Shown here one piece after another: positions 51,802-60,877 of a stretch of 64,000 nt of DNA. A program made the position numbers and the translations under genes. Source of the stretch: Winogradskyella epiphytica (GTDB taxonomy: Bacteria > Bacteroidota > Bacteroidia > Flavobacteriales > Flavobacteriaceae); NCBI RefSeq assembly GCF_003217215.1, contig NZ_QJTD01000001.1, positions 1,054,001 to 1,118,000 of the forward strand, in the 5' to 3' direction. Position 1 is the first letter of the stretch; each line of letters opens with the position of its first letter. The notes below the pieces were generated by a model. The model worked only from the letters and a program-made list of their open reading frames with translations. It was not told the origin of the DNA and made no database searches.

Positions 51802-53766
51802 TTAATCTTCGCCGAACGACCAAGACAGTTCAATATCTGAGTCTGCTGGAGACACACGAATATAGCCTTGCATTTCTTGATGTAAAGCAGAACAGAAATC
51901 TGTACAATAGAAAGGCCATACACCAACCTGTTTAGCTTCCCAGGCTAAAGTTCGTGTCTGTCCTGGTGCGATTAACAAATCGGCATTGTTAGCACCGATC
52001 ATGGCAAAACCGTGAGGGACGTCAAAATCTTGCTCCAAGTTAGTGATATGGAAGAAAACTTTATCTCCTACTTTTACACCTTCAATATTATCTGGTGTAA
52101 AATGACTACGGATCATGGTCATATAGACATGAACATTTTTACCATCTCTCACCACTTTGGTTTCAGATTCGTTTGTGGCTTTGCGCGGATGCTTGTTATC
52201 TGCTAGCTTATAAAACTTAAGTGAATTTTCTTTAATAATTTCCGCAGGAATAGCTGCCGCATAATGGGGCTCGCCGTGTGTAGGGAAGTCTAAAAGCAGC
52301 TCCATTTTATCTCCAGAAATATCATATAATTGTGCTGAATGCTCCATTTCTGGGCCAACTGGTAAATAGCGATCTTTAGTAATTTTGTTCATGGCGAACA
52401 TGTATTTGCCGAATGGTTTTCTAGAGTTTCCTCCGGGAATAGTTAAATGTCCTACAGAATAATAAGTTGGCTTTCTGTCAATGACTTCCCAAGTCCCTAA
52501 CTTCCATTTTACAACTTCAGATGATATAAAGAATGTGGTATAGGCATTTCCTTCACCATCAAATTCGGTATGTAAAGGCCCTAAACCAGGTTGTACTACC
52601 GATCCCGCTAAGACATCTTCGAAATTTAAGATTGGAATGCCATAAGCGTCACCAGCAAACTTTTCATTTTCTATTGCGTCTAGCATTTTTGTAAAAGAGT
52701 GTACGGTTAAGTTTGCTGATAATTTGCCATTACCTACAATGTACTCTCCAGAAGGGTCTACATCGCAACCGTGGGGTGATTTTGGAGTTGGTAATAAGTA
52801 CACAGCTCCAGGAACTTCAGAAGGATTAATCACGCGTACTTCTTTTTTCATGGTTGAAGTTGTTGTGTGTGTAGCTTCATCCAGTAAGTTATGTGTATAT
52901 TTAGCTGGCATCATGGTACCACCACCATTATTCACATATTCTTCAATTTTTTTCCAATTAATTGTTGCAATAAAATCTTTATCGTTCTGAGATGCATTAA
53001 CCTCTAAAAGAGAGTTTGCTTCCTCTGTATTATAGGTTGTAAAAAAGAACCATCCGTGGGATTTTCCACGCCCAGGATGTGAAAGATCGTAGTTAAAACC
53101 TGGCATTAAAACTTGAAATTTAATGTCCATATGTCCGTGTTCTGGATCTACCGAGATAAAAGTCAATGCGCCTTTAAAGTTACCTTTATAGTCTTTTATG
53201 GCCATATCCCTTTGTGGTACTGGAACTGAAAAACGTGTTCCTGCTACTACATATTCTGTATTTTCAGTAATAAAAGAAGAACTATGGTTTCCTGCACTGT
53301 TTGGAATTTCAATAATTTCTTCCGTTTCAAAAGATCTCAATCCAATTCTTGCAATACGAGGTGTGTTGTTTCCATTTATAAAAATCCATCGACCGTCTAA
53401 TTCACCATTAGTTTGTGAAATGTCTGGATGATGCGAATCGTCCCAAGGAATAAAACCATAAGAGGTTTCTAACATTGGTTTAGACTCCTCCGAATAGCCA
53501 TACCCATTGGTAGGGAATTGCGAGAATACAGGGATTTCTTTAAACATTCGTCCAGACGGTAATCCATACACCGTTAAGTTTCCACTATAACCTCCGGAGA
53601 GAAATGCGTAGTGCGAATCGTGCTCCCCTGGTGCTACATATACTTTTTCAGCAATATTGCTTGCTAAGGCACCAGATTTTCCACCAGATTTTCCAGAGTT
53701 ATTACAGCTTGTGAATGCGGCAAAAAGCGCTACAAGCGCAAGGGTTGATTTAAATATATTTTTCAT
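51802..53766 (-). CDS. nosZ: Nitrous-oxide reductase, clade II (Sec-dependent)
   Basis: The protein of 654 residues reduces N2O to N2 in the periplasm. It has a Sec/lipoprotein-type signal (Cys at 21 in FTSC) and no twin-arginine motif, the hallmark of clade II NosZ. A seven-bladed beta-propeller holds the CuZ site, with His-rich segments such as DDSHHPDISQTNGELDGRWIF and SPHGCDVDPSGEYIVGNGKL. The C-terminal cupredoxin domain has the CuA ligands C621-x3-C625-x3-H629-x2-M632 in FYCTDFCSALHQEM. Clade II genes often occur in organisms that lack other denitrification steps; nothing else of the pathway is in this window. It follows the cytochrome c and fasciclin genes. Confidence 0.96.
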   Translation of the reverse strand: MKNIFKSTLALVALFAAFTSCNNSGKSGGKSGALASNIAEKVYVAPGEHDSHYAFLSGGYSGNLTVYGLPSGRMFKEIPVFSQFPTNGYGYSEESKPMLETSYGFIPWDDSHHPDISQTNGELDGRWIFINGNNTPRIARIGLRSFETEEIIEIPNSAGNHSSSFITENTEYVVAGTRFSVPVPQRDMAIKDYKGNFKGALTFISVDPEHGHMDIKFQVLMPGFNYDLSHPGRGKSHGWFFFTTYNTEEANSLLEVNASQNDKDFIATINWKKIEEYVNNGGGTMMPAKYTHNLLDEATHTTTSTMKKEVRVINPSEVPGAVYLLPTPKSPHGCDVDPSGEYIVGNGKLSANLTVHSFTKMLDAIENEKFAGDAYGIPILNFEDVLAGSVVQPGLGPLHTEFDGEGNAYTTFFISSEVVKWKLGTWEVIDRKPTYYSVGHLTIPGGNSRKPFGKYMFAMNKITKDRYLPVGPEMEHSAQLYDISGDKMELLLDFPTHGEPHYAAAIPAEIIKENSLKFYKLADNKHPRKATNESETKVVRDGKNVHVYMTMIRSHFTPDNIEGVKVGDKVFFHITNLEQDFDVPHGFAMIGANNADLLIAPGQTRTLAWEAKQVGVWPFYCTDFCSALHQEMQGYIRVSPADSDIELSWSFGED

Positions 53767-53794
53767 ATTAATGTGGTATTAATTAGTATTTAAG

Positions 53795-54370
53795 TTAATC
53801 AGTAGGAGGTAATAAAACTTTATCAATGACATGAACAATACCGTTTCCAGCAGTGATACTCGCTAATATTTTAGCGCCTCCAATCATCGGTTCCCCATCT
53901 ACAATTTCTACCTGAACGTAACCGTTGTTGGCTTGTCCTAGTTTTTTAAACTTCTTTAAAAACTCTTTGGAGTAGTTGCCAGGCGTTACATGATACTTTA
54001 GGATATTAGCCAATACATCTTTGTTTTCTGGTTTCAATAAATTTTCAACAGTACCTTCTGGTAAAGTTGCAAACGCCTCATTGGTTGGTGCAAATACCAT
54101 TAACGGTCCTGCATTGACCAAGGCGTTCTCTAATTGAGCAGCCTGTACAGCCGCAACTAAAGTGGTGTGGTCTTTAGAGCCTATTGCTAGTTGTAAAACG
54201 TTAGGTGTTGATCCGTCATCTTCAATAAATGCTTGTCCAGTTCTTTCTGTAGATTTCACTTCGGTGTTCTTATCGGAGGTGCTTGTAGATGCATCTGTTT
54301 TTGCCTCATTACAAGAGCTAAAAAGCGCTGCGATTGCAACTACAAGAAATAGGTGTTTGGTTAGTGTCAT
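53795..54370 (-). CDS. Fasciclin-domain lipoprotein in the nos operon
   Basis: The protein of 191 residues has a lipoprotein signal with the lipid Cys at 20 (LFSSC) and one FAS1 domain (about 62-190): TTLVAAVQAAQLENALVNAGPLMVFAPTNEAFATLPEGTVENLL (H1 region) and the H2 region GNGIVHVIDKVLLPP. FAS1 domains mediate adhesion or protein contacts. The gene lies between cytochrome c and nosZ with spacers of 9 and 28 bases, so it is part of the operon. A structural role for NosZ at the membrane is possible, but there is no direct support. Confidence 0.88.
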   Translation of the reverse strand: MTLTKHLFLVVAIAALFSSCNEAKTDASTSTSDKNTEVKSTERTGQAFIEDDGSTPNVLQLAIGSKDHTTLVAAVQAAQLENALVNAGPLMVFAPTNEAFATLPEGTVENLLKPENKDVLANILKYHVTPGNYSKEFLKKFKKLGQANNGYVQVEIVDGEPMIGGAKILASITAGNGIVHVIDKVLLPPTD

Positions 54371-54379
54371 ACGTTGTAA

Positions 54380-54859
54380 TTATAAGGTTCTAAAATATTC
54401 TAATACAGCTCTAGCATCCTCCTCTGATAAGTTTTGATTTGCCATTGGTGCGCCATTAAATTCCATTAATAGGTCTTTTGCTAGTGGATCTTCCTTTACC
54501 ATTTGCTCAGGATTTAAAATCATGTTCATCACCCATTCTGGAGTTCTTCTTTCTAAGATACCTGTTGGCGCTGGTCCAATAAATTTTTTATCTATTTTAT
54601 GACAAGCTAAACACATCTTATTATAAACATCCATTCCGTGAGCTGCCATATCCTGATCAATTTCTGCATCTAATGTTAATGATGTGACTGGCCCAACGCC
54701 TTTACTAGTGAGGTCCACACGTTCAGAAGCAGGCCCTTTGTTTTCTGTGATTACAGGGGTTTTCTTACCGTAAGTTGATTCTTCCTTTTTCTCATTACCA
54801 CCACAGCTAAAAACAGAAGCTATAGCAATTATTGCTACTAATTTTATTGGTTTTCTCAT
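54380..54859 (-). CDS. Cytochrome c lipoprotein, probable electron donor to NosZ
   Basis: The protein of 159 residues has a lipoprotein signal with the lipid Cys at 19 (VFSC), a low-complexity linker of about 50 residues, and one class I cytochrome c domain with haem motif C83-L-A-C86-H87 and an axial Met in APMANQNLSEEDARAVLEYFRTL near residue 135. It is the first gene of the nos operon and the natural candidate for delivering electrons from the quinol pool to the CuA site of NosZ. A perfect -7 box and a palindrome lie upstream. Confidence 0.9.
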   Translation of the reverse strand: MRKPIKLVAIIAIASVFSCGGNEKKEESTYGKKTPVITENKGPASERVDLTSKGVGPVTSLTLDAEIDQDMAAHGMDVYNKMCLACHKIDKKFIGPAPTGILERRTPEWVMNMILNPEQMVKEDPLAKDLLMEFNGAPMANQNLSEEDARAVLEYFRTL

Positions 54860-54881
54860 CGATGTAAAATTTATGTTTATA

Positions 54882-54889
54882 CAAATTTA
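54882..54889 (-). promoter_or_regulatory. -7 promoter box of the nos operon
   Basis: The minus strand reads TAAATTTG, a perfect TAnnTTTG match, with the ATG of the cytochrome gene about 23 bases beyond it. No TTTG is found 20 bases upstream, which suggests that the promoter depends on an activator. Confidence 0.55.
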
Positions 54890-54911
54890 GAAATGAAGGA
54901 GGAGGTAAAAC

Positions 54912-54925
54912 ATGATAATTACCAT
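54912..54925 (-). promoter_or_regulatory. Palindrome at the Crp/Fnr activator position of the nos promoter
   Basis: ATGATAATTACCAT is a 14-bp palindrome with one mismatched pair. Its centre lies about 42 bases upstream of the predicted start of transcription, the place where Crp/Fnr-type activators bind. The sequence is not the E. coli FNR consensus, and the regulator is unknown. Confidence 0.35.
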
Positions 54926-55609
54926 ATTTCAGACGTTTTTATCTTATTTAAATATTAAGTGTATTGTATTGAGATATAAGGAATAAGGTTAAAAAAAATA
55001 ATTGCCGAACGCCTGTGTAATTAGAGATTGTTGTACTAATGATTCTTGGAGAAACTAGGACGTTGCACAGAGTGGCACTTTTAGTAGAGTAGGATTCATT
55101 TTAGCTATTTGACCTTAACACAAGAAATCTATTTAATTTGCAGACTATACTAGCATATTTTAAAGAAGCCGCTTTTCAAGTAATAGTTTAATGGAGAGCA
55201 ATAAAATTGGCTAGATTTATCCTTAACACTTTTATAATTAAAGACTTAATGATATAAAACTATTAAACTGAATTTAAAATTGTAATTCCAAACCCAATTT
55301 TACGACGAGAATAGTCAATTCTTATCTTATAAAATCACCGTTATTACTCACGGATAAAATAACCACCAACCCTTTATTTTCCGATTGGATTTAATTAGTA
55401 AAATATGAAATTTATTTTTTAAATTATTGAGATGGTTTTTCAAGTTGTTCTAGCGACACGTGGCAAATCTTTTTAGGATATTTGTTGTTCTAGAAGTTCA
55501 AATTAGTCTTCTTATAAGTGGTTGTCAAACTTGTTAATATATTACTTCCACAAATTATTATCAATAAATTTGAAGACATACCAAGCTTTTTGTAGACTGC
55601 TGACTATAT

Positions 55610-56152
55610 TTAAAACATAAACCTTACAAAAGGCATCCAAGCTTCTGTATAAATACTTTTATTCTTATCGTATAGGACGTCGTATCTTATTCCAAAAGTG
55701 ACGTTTCTACTTGTATATCCAGCACCTAAAAACAAAGCGGGATACCAATAATCGGTACTCAGATTCGTATCGAATCGGTGATCAAATTTTCGACTTACGT
55801 GTAATTGCTCAAATTCAGTAGAAAGCTGTAGTTCTCTAATAGGGTTAAACATGCCTAAAATACTTCCACCTAAAACAGTAGATTTAACTACATCTTTCTG
55901 TGAACTGTAAGAAAAATTAAGTCCAACACCAGAGGCAAAATAAGGGTTGAATCTATATAGTGCAACAGGTGCTAATGATCCGCTAAAGTAACCATCACCA
56001 AAACTGAGTCCAATGCCACCGCCAAACTGCACATTATTCCAAAAATTATAGGTTTTAGTTGGTCTTTCTTGTGAGAAACCATATATACTGAATAAGCAAA
56101 ACAGTATGGACGCCAATAGGATTTTTTTGGTAGTACTAACTTTTTTATGCAT
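55610..56152 (-). CDS. Small outer-membrane beta-barrel protein of unknown function
   Basis: The protein of 180 residues has a signal peptide (about residues 9-28, ILLASILFCLFSIYGFSQ) and a beta-rich mature part with alternating strands (FGGGIGLSFGDGYFSGSLAPVALYRF, YPALFLGAGYTSRNVTFGIRYDVL) ending in AWMPFVRFMF, a C-terminal Phe of outer-membrane type. An eight-stranded barrel is likely. It is divergent from the 2-oxoglutarate dehydrogenase operon, with 117 bases between. Homologues next to sucA are sometimes named after 2-oxoglutarate decarboxylase, which the sequence does not support. Confidence 0.75.
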   Translation of the reverse strand: MHKKVSTTKKILLASILFCLFSIYGFSQERPTKTYNFWNNVQFGGGIGLSFGDGYFSGSLAPVALYRFNPYFASGVGLNFSYSSQKDVVKSTVLGGSILGMFNPIRELQLSTEFEQLHVSRKFDHRFDTNLSTDYWYPALFLGAGYTSRNVTFGIRYDVLYDKNKSIYTEAWMPFVRFMF

Positions 56153-56269
56153 ATTGAACTTTTGTGTTAAATTGTATTTGTTATAAATATAATAAAACTG
56201 TACCTATATTTGTTAAAAGTTGTATTTTTGACTAAATTTTGTTGAAACGACAACGTCTCATAAAGTAAA

Positions 56270-59029
56270 ATGGATAAATATTCCTTTCTCAACGCGGCAC
56301 ATACAGCATATTTTGCTGATTTATACGACCAATACCTAAAAAATCCCGATTCTGTAGAGCCAAGCTGGCGCGCCTTTTTTCAAGGGTATGATTTTGGATC
56401 TGAAAGCTACGGTCAAGATGAAGAAATTTCAGAAGGTGTTTCTGCAGTAATACCAGAGCAACTTCAAAAAGAATTTCAAGTTCTAAAACTCATTGATGGG
56501 TATAGAAACAGAGGGCATTTGTTTACAAAAACAAACCCTGTTAGAGCAAGACGCAAATACGCGCCAACTCTTGAAATTGAAAACTTCGGATTGTCTCAGA
56601 GCGATTTGCAAACTACATTCTCAGCAGGTGAAGTTTTAGGATTAGGATCTTCGGCAACACTACAAAGTATTATAGACCATCTAGAAACTATTTATTGTTC
56701 GTCTATTGGTGTAGAATACATGTATATTAGAAAACCTGAAGAAATTCAGTGGATTCAAAATAAGCTTAACGTCAATGATAATCATCCGAAATTTTCAGTA
56801 GATGAAAAGAAAAACATCTTAAGAAAATTAAACCAAGCCGTCTCTTTCGAAACGTTCTTACATACGAAATATGTTGGGCAAAAGAGATTCTCTCTTGAAG
56901 GAGGTGAGGCTTTAATTCCAGCCTTAGATGCATTGATTGAACATGCGTCTGGCTATGATGTCAAGGAATTTGTAATGGGAATGGCACATCGTGGTCGTTT
57001 AAGTACATTGACCAACATTTTCGGAAAATCGGCGAAAGACATCTTTAGTGAGTTTGATGGAAAAGATTATGAGCAAGAAGTCTTTGATGGCGACGTAAAA
57101 TATCACCTAGGTTGGACGAGCGATCGTGTGACGGATAGTGGTAAAAAAATAAACTTAAATATTGCTCCAAACCCTTCGCATTTAGAAACAGTAGGTGCGG
57201 TAGTAGAAGGGATTACTAGAGCAAAACAAGACGATAAATATCGTGATAACCCATCACAAGTACTGCCAATTGTGGTACATGGAGATGCGGCGATTGCAGG
57301 TCAAGGTTTAGTATATGAAGTGGTGCAAATGGCGCAACTAGACGGGTATAAAACCGGCGGAACTATTCATATCGTAGTGAATAACCAAATCGGTTTTACA
57401 ACTAACTATTTAGATGCACGTTCTAGTACTTATTGTACAGATATAGCAAAAGTAACATTGTCACCTGTATTACATGTGAATGCAGACGATGTTGAAGCCG
57501 TGGTACACGCTACCTTATTTGCTTTACATTTTAGAATGAAATTTAATCGTGATGTCTTTATTGATATGCTTGGGTATAGAAAATATGGACATAATGAAGG
57601 TGATGAACCAAAATTCACGCAACCATTATTATATAAAGCGATTTCAAAACATAAAAATCCAAGAAATATCTATGCTGAACGTTTGTTAGCAGAAGGTGTA
57701 ATTGATGACGGTTTTGTAGCTAAGATTGAAAAAGAATACAAGGATCAGTTAGAAGAAAAACTGGAAGATTCTCGTAAGGAAACAAAAACAGAAATTACAC
57801 CATTTATGCAAAATGAATGGGGTAATCTTTCAACGGCTGAAGAAGATAAAATGATGCAGCCTGTGGATACGACCTATCCTGCAGAAACCTTAAAAGAAAT
57901 TACTAAAAATATTTCTACACTTCCTAGCGATAAGAAGTTTATTAGAAAAATTCAAAGGTTAATTGAGTCTAGACAAACTATGTTCGATGAAAATCGATTA
58001 GATTGGGCGATGGCAGAACATTTAGCGTATGGATCTATTCTATTAGAAGGGGGAGATGTTCGTATTTCTGGTCAGGATGTGGAACGTGGTACGTTCTCTC
58101 ACCGTCATGCTGTTGTCAAAGTAGAAGATAGCGAAGAAGAAATTATCTTACTTAATAAGTTAAGCGATAAGCAAGGTCGTTTCTTTATATATAACTCCTT
58201 ACTTTCTGAGTATGGTGTTGTTGGTTTTGATTATGGTTATGCAATGGCTAGTCCAAAGACATTAACTATATGGGAAGCGCAATTTGGTGACTTTAGTAAT
58301 GGCGCCCAAATTATGTTAGATCAATATATCTCTGCAGCAGAAGATAAATGGAAAATCCAAAACGGATTGGTCATGCTTTTACCACATGGCTATGAAGGTC
58401 AAGGAGCTGAGCATTCATCGGCTCGAATGGAGCGTTATTTACAGCTTTGTGCTAAAGATAATATGTTTGTGGCCGACTGTACGACTCCAGCTAACATGTT
58501 CCATTTATTACGTAGACAAATAAAAGCAGATTACAGAAAACCTCTTATCGTATTTACACCGAAGAGTTTGTTACGTCATCCAAAAGTAGTGTCTACTGTG
58601 GAGGAATTTGCAAATGGTAGTTTCCAAATGTTAATCGATGATGCCAATGCAAACGTAGATAAGGTGAAAACCTTAGTTTTCATGACCGGTAAATTCTATT
58701 ACGATTTATTAGAGGAACAAGAAAAGTTAGGAAGAGATGATGTGGCCTTGGTAAGAATAGAACAATTATTCCCATTACCAATCGAACAAATTAGAGCGAT
58801 TCTTAAGAAGTATAAGAATGCAGACGACATCGTATGGGCTCAAGAAGAACCAAGAAACATGGGCGCTTATAGTCATATGTTAATGCATATCGATGAAGTA
58901 AAACAATTTAGAGTCGCATCTAGAAGACCTTATGGTGCACCAGCAGCAGGAAGCTCTGTGCGTTCTAAGATTAGACATAAAGAAGTTATAGATTACGTTT
59001 TTGACAAAAGCAAAAACAACCAGAGATAA
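56270..59029 (+). CDS. sucA: 2-oxoglutarate dehydrogenase E1 component
   Basis: The protein of 919 residues is a complete E1o. The N-terminal segment (FLNAAHTAYFADLYDQYLKNPDSVEPSWRAFF) docks to E2. The thiamine-diphosphate region shows EFVMGMAHRGRLSTLTNIFGK, HGDAAIAGQGLVYEVVQMAQL and NNQIGFTTN, followed by the transketolase-type pyrimidine-binding domain (GTFSHRHAVV, LLPHGYEGQGAEHSSARMERYLQL) and a C-terminal domain. It decarboxylates 2-oxoglutarate in the citric acid cycle and passes the succinyl group to E2, encoded 50 bases downstream. Two TAnnTTTG boxes lie upstream (56205-56212 and 56223-56230), and the leader is about 40-60 nt. Confidence 0.96.
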   Translation: MDKYSFLNAAHTAYFADLYDQYLKNPDSVEPSWRAFFQGYDFGSESYGQDEEISEGVSAVIPEQLQKEFQVLKLIDGYRNRGHLFTKTNPVRARRKYAPTLEIENFGLSQSDLQTTFSAGEVLGLGSSATLQSIIDHLETIYCSSIGVEYMYIRKPEEIQWIQNKLNVNDNHPKFSVDEKKNILRKLNQAVSFETFLHTKYVGQKRFSLEGGEALIPALDALIEHASGYDVKEFVMGMAHRGRLSTLTNIFGKSAKDIFSEFDGKDYEQEVFDGDVKYHLGWTSDRVTDSGKKINLNIAPNPSHLETVGAVVEGITRAKQDDKYRDNPSQVLPIVVHGDAAIAGQGLVYEVVQMAQLDGYKTGGTIHIVVNNQIGFTTNYLDARSSTYCTDIAKVTLSPVLHVNADDVEAVVHATLFALHFRMKFNRDVFIDMLGYRKYGHNEGDEPKFTQPLLYKAISKHKNPRNIYAERLLAEGVIDDGFVAKIEKEYKDQLEEKLEDSRKETKTEITPFMQNEWGNLSTAEEDKMMQPVDTTYPAETLKEITKNISTLPSDKKFIRKIQRLIESRQTMFDENRLDWAMAEHLAYGSILLEGGDVRISGQDVERGTFSHRHAVVKVEDSEEEIILLNKLSDKQGRFFIYNSLLSEYGVVGFDYGYAMASPKTLTIWEAQFGDFSNGAQIMLDQYISAAEDKWKIQNGLVMLLPHGYEGQGAEHSSARMERYLQLCAKDNMFVADCTTPANMFHLLRRQIKADYRKPLIVFTPKSLLRHPKVVSTVEEFANGSFQMLIDDANANVDKVKTLVFMTGKFYYDLLEEQEKLGRDDVALVRIEQLFPLPIEQIRAILKKYKNADDIVWAQEEPRNMGAYSHMLMHIDEVKQFRVASRRPYGAPAAGSSVRSKIRHKEVIDYVFDKSKNNQR

Positions 59030-59079
59030 AGAAAGTTAATTAATACAACTCAAATTAGAGCTTAATAAAACGAACAAGC

Positions 59080-60294
59080 ATGATTTTAGAAATGAAAGTG
59101 CCTTCACCAGGCGAATCAATTACTGAGGTGGAAATTGCAGAGTGGTTAGTGCAAGACGGAGATTATGTAGAAAAGGATCAAGCCATTGCAGAAGTAGACA
59201 GTGATAAAGCAACTTTAGAGTTGCCAGCTGAAGCTAGTGGAACTATTACACTTAAAGCTGAAGAAGGTGATGCTGTTGCCGTTGGAGCTGTTGTATGTTT
59301 AATTGACACAAGTGCTGCAAAACCTGAGGGTGGCGAAGCACCTGCAAAAGTTGAAAAGAAAGAAGAAGCGCCTAAACAGGAAGCATCAAAGCCTGCTGCA
59401 GCTGAGTCTAAAACTTATGCTACTGGTACGGCTAGTCCAGCAGCTAAGAAAGTTTTAGCTGAAAAAGGAATCGACGCCAATTCAATTTCGGGAACAGGTA
59501 AAGACGGTAGAATCACTAAAGAAGATGCTGTAAAAGCAGTACCTTCAATGGGAACGCCAACCGGTGGAAACAGAGGAACATCTCGTAGTAAAATGTCAAT
59601 GTTACGTCGTAAAGTAGCAGAGCGTTTAGTAGAGGCTAAAAATACCACAGCAATGCTAACCACATTCAATGAGGTAAACATGACGCCTATATTTAATCTA
59701 CGTAATCAATACAAAGAAGAATTTAAGGCAAAACATGGTGTAGGTCTTGGATTCATGAGTTTCTTTACTTTAGCGGTTGTTAGAGCGTTAAAAATGTATC
59801 CAGCTGTGAATTCTATGATTGATGGTAAGGAAATGATATCTTACGATTTCGTAGATGTGAGTATTGCTGTATCAGGGCCAAAAGGATTAATGGTACCTGT
59901 AATTAGAAATGCTGAAAACCTAACCTTTAGAGGTGTTGAATCTGAAGTAAAGAGATTAGCGTTAAGAGCAAGAGATGGTAAAATCACAGTAGATGAAATG
60001 ACTGGTGGTACATTCACGATTTCTAATGGTGGTGTATTCGGAAGTATGTTGTCTACACCAATTATCAACCCTCCTCAAAGTGGTATCTTAGGAATGCACA
60101 ATATTATTCAGCGTCCAATCGCTGTAGATGGAAAAGTTGAAATTCACCCAATGATGTATGTGGCTTTATCTTATGATCACAGAATCATTGATGGTAAAGA
60201 ATCTGTTGGTTTCTTAGTGTCAGTTAAAGAAGCTCTAGAAAGCCCAGAAGAATTATTGATGGATAATGATATCAAGAAAGCTTTAGAACTATAA
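59080..60294 (+). CDS. sucB: Dihydrolipoyl succinyltransferase (2-oxoglutarate dehydrogenase E2)
   Basis: The protein of 404 residues has a lipoyl domain (residues 2-76) with lipoylated K43 in DSDKATLEL, an Ala/Pro/Lys/Glu-rich linker, a peripheral subunit-binding domain (about 113-150: [34 protein letters not shown]) and the catalytic acyltransferase domain with H367 and D371 (YDHRIIDG). It transfers the succinyl group to coenzyme A at the core of the complex. The gene for E3 (lipoamide dehydrogenase) is not adjacent. A strong terminator follows. Confidence 0.95.
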   Translation: MILEMKVPSPGESITEVEIAEWLVQDGDYVEKDQAIAEVDSDKATLELPAEASGTITLKAEEGDAVAVGAVVCLIDTSAAKPEGGEAPAKVEKKEEAPKQEASKPAAAESKTYATGTASPAAKKVLAEKGIDANSISGTGKDGRITKEDAVKAVPSMGTPTGGNRGTSRSKMSMLRRKVAERLVEAKNTTAMLTTFNEVNMTPIFNLRNQYKEEFKAKHGVGLGFMSFFTLAVVRALKMYPAVNSMIDGKEMISYDFVDVSIAVSGPKGLMVPVIRNAENLTFRGVESEVKRLALRARDGKITVDEMTGGTFTISNGGVFGSMLSTPIINPPQSGILGMHNIIQRPIAVDGKVEIHPMMYVALSYDHRIIDGKESVGFLVSVKEALESPEELLMDNDIKKALEL

Positions 60295-60313
60295 GTTTTA
60301 AATCGTCATATTT

Positions 60314-60344
60314 AAAAGCGCAATCTCTATAAGATTGCGCTTTT
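60314..60344 (+). terminator. Terminator of sucA-sucB
   Basis: A perfect 13-bp stem (AAAAGCGCAATCT with its complement) and a 5-base loop, followed by a T run, begins 20 bases after the sucB stop. Confidence 0.9.
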
Positions 60345-60430
60345 TTTATGAACTAGAATTAAGTCGAAATAAGTGGATTATAAGGGGAGTTGTTAATGCC
60401 ATATTAAATAAAATCTAAAACAAAACTAAT

Positions 60431-60472
60431 ATAGGATAAATTTGTCCTATTACTAAAATTGGATTAAATTTG
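60431..60472 (+). promoter_or_regulatory. Operator-promoter of the truncated hemoglobin operon
   Basis: The promoter is exact: TTTG at 60441-60444, a 20-bp spacer and TAAATTTG at 60465-60472. The 20-bp palindrome ATAGGATAAATTTGTCCTAT (60431-60450, one mismatched pair of ten) covers the -33 element, and its core GGATAAATTTGTCCTAT recurs as a direct copy at 60461-60478 over the -7 box. The arrangement suits a repressor. Confidence 0.65.
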
Positions 60473-60501
60473 TCTTATATATTTAGAACAATAGTTTAAT
60501 A

Positions 60502-60867
60502 ATGAAAGATATAACAAATAGGAAGGACGTAGAGTTTATGGTAGATACATTCTACTCGGCCGTGCGAGAAGATGAGCTTTTAGGCCCGATTTTTAATCGT
60601 GTCATCCAGGATAATTGGCCTACGCATTTAGAGACGATGTACAAGTTTTGGTCTACAGTGCTCTTACAAGAAATGTCTTATAAAGGGGCGCCTTTTATGC
60701 CGCATCGAAAATTGCCAATTTCTCCTGAACATTTCGATCGTTGGATATATCATTTCTATACGACTATAGATAAACACTTCGAAGGAGAGGTTGCTGAAGA
60801 AGCAAAATGGAGATCAGCCAGAATGGCCGAAATGTTCATGTATAAATTAGAATCAAATAGTTACTAA
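60502..60867 (+). CDS. Group III truncated hemoglobin
   Basis: The protein of 121 residues is a truncated globin: the proximal His is at 77 (PEHFDRWIYHFYTTID), the N-terminal VEFMVDTFYSAVREDELLGPIFN and WPTHLETMYKFWSTVLL fit group III, and MPHRKLPI precedes the F helix. These proteins bind O2, NO or cyanide and are often tied to microaerobic or nitrosative stress. It is cotranscribed with a cupin gene 10 bases downstream. The operator upstream suggests tight control, perhaps by an NO- or redox-sensing regulator such as the Rrf2 protein encoded 17 kb away; that link is inference. Confidence 0.9.
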   Translation: MKDITNRKDVEFMVDTFYSAVREDELLGPIFNRVIQDNWPTHLETMYKFWSTVLLQEMSYKGAPFMPHRKLPISPEHFDRWIYHFYTTIDKHFEGEVAEEAKWRSARMAEMFMYKLESNSY

Positions 60868-60877
60868 AATTTAGATT

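Larger units (their letters stand above)
54860..55609. other. Non-coding region upstream of the nos operon
   Basis: About 750 bases without a convincing gene. The left end holds the nos promoter and a palindrome (54912-54925). The rest is A/T-rich with no strong hairpin, no tRNA-like fold and no long frame. A 24-codon plus-strand frame from 54912 has a GGAGGAGG tract in front, but I do not think it is a gene. The region could be decayed sequence or contain an unrecognised RNA. Confidence 0.5.

Noticed and set aside
54912-54986. 24-codon plus-strand frame with a GGAGGAGG tract before ATG
   Set aside because: Flavobacteria rarely use Shine-Dalgarno sites, the product shows no features, and the ATG overlaps the probable nos activator site. 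Chance is the better explanation.
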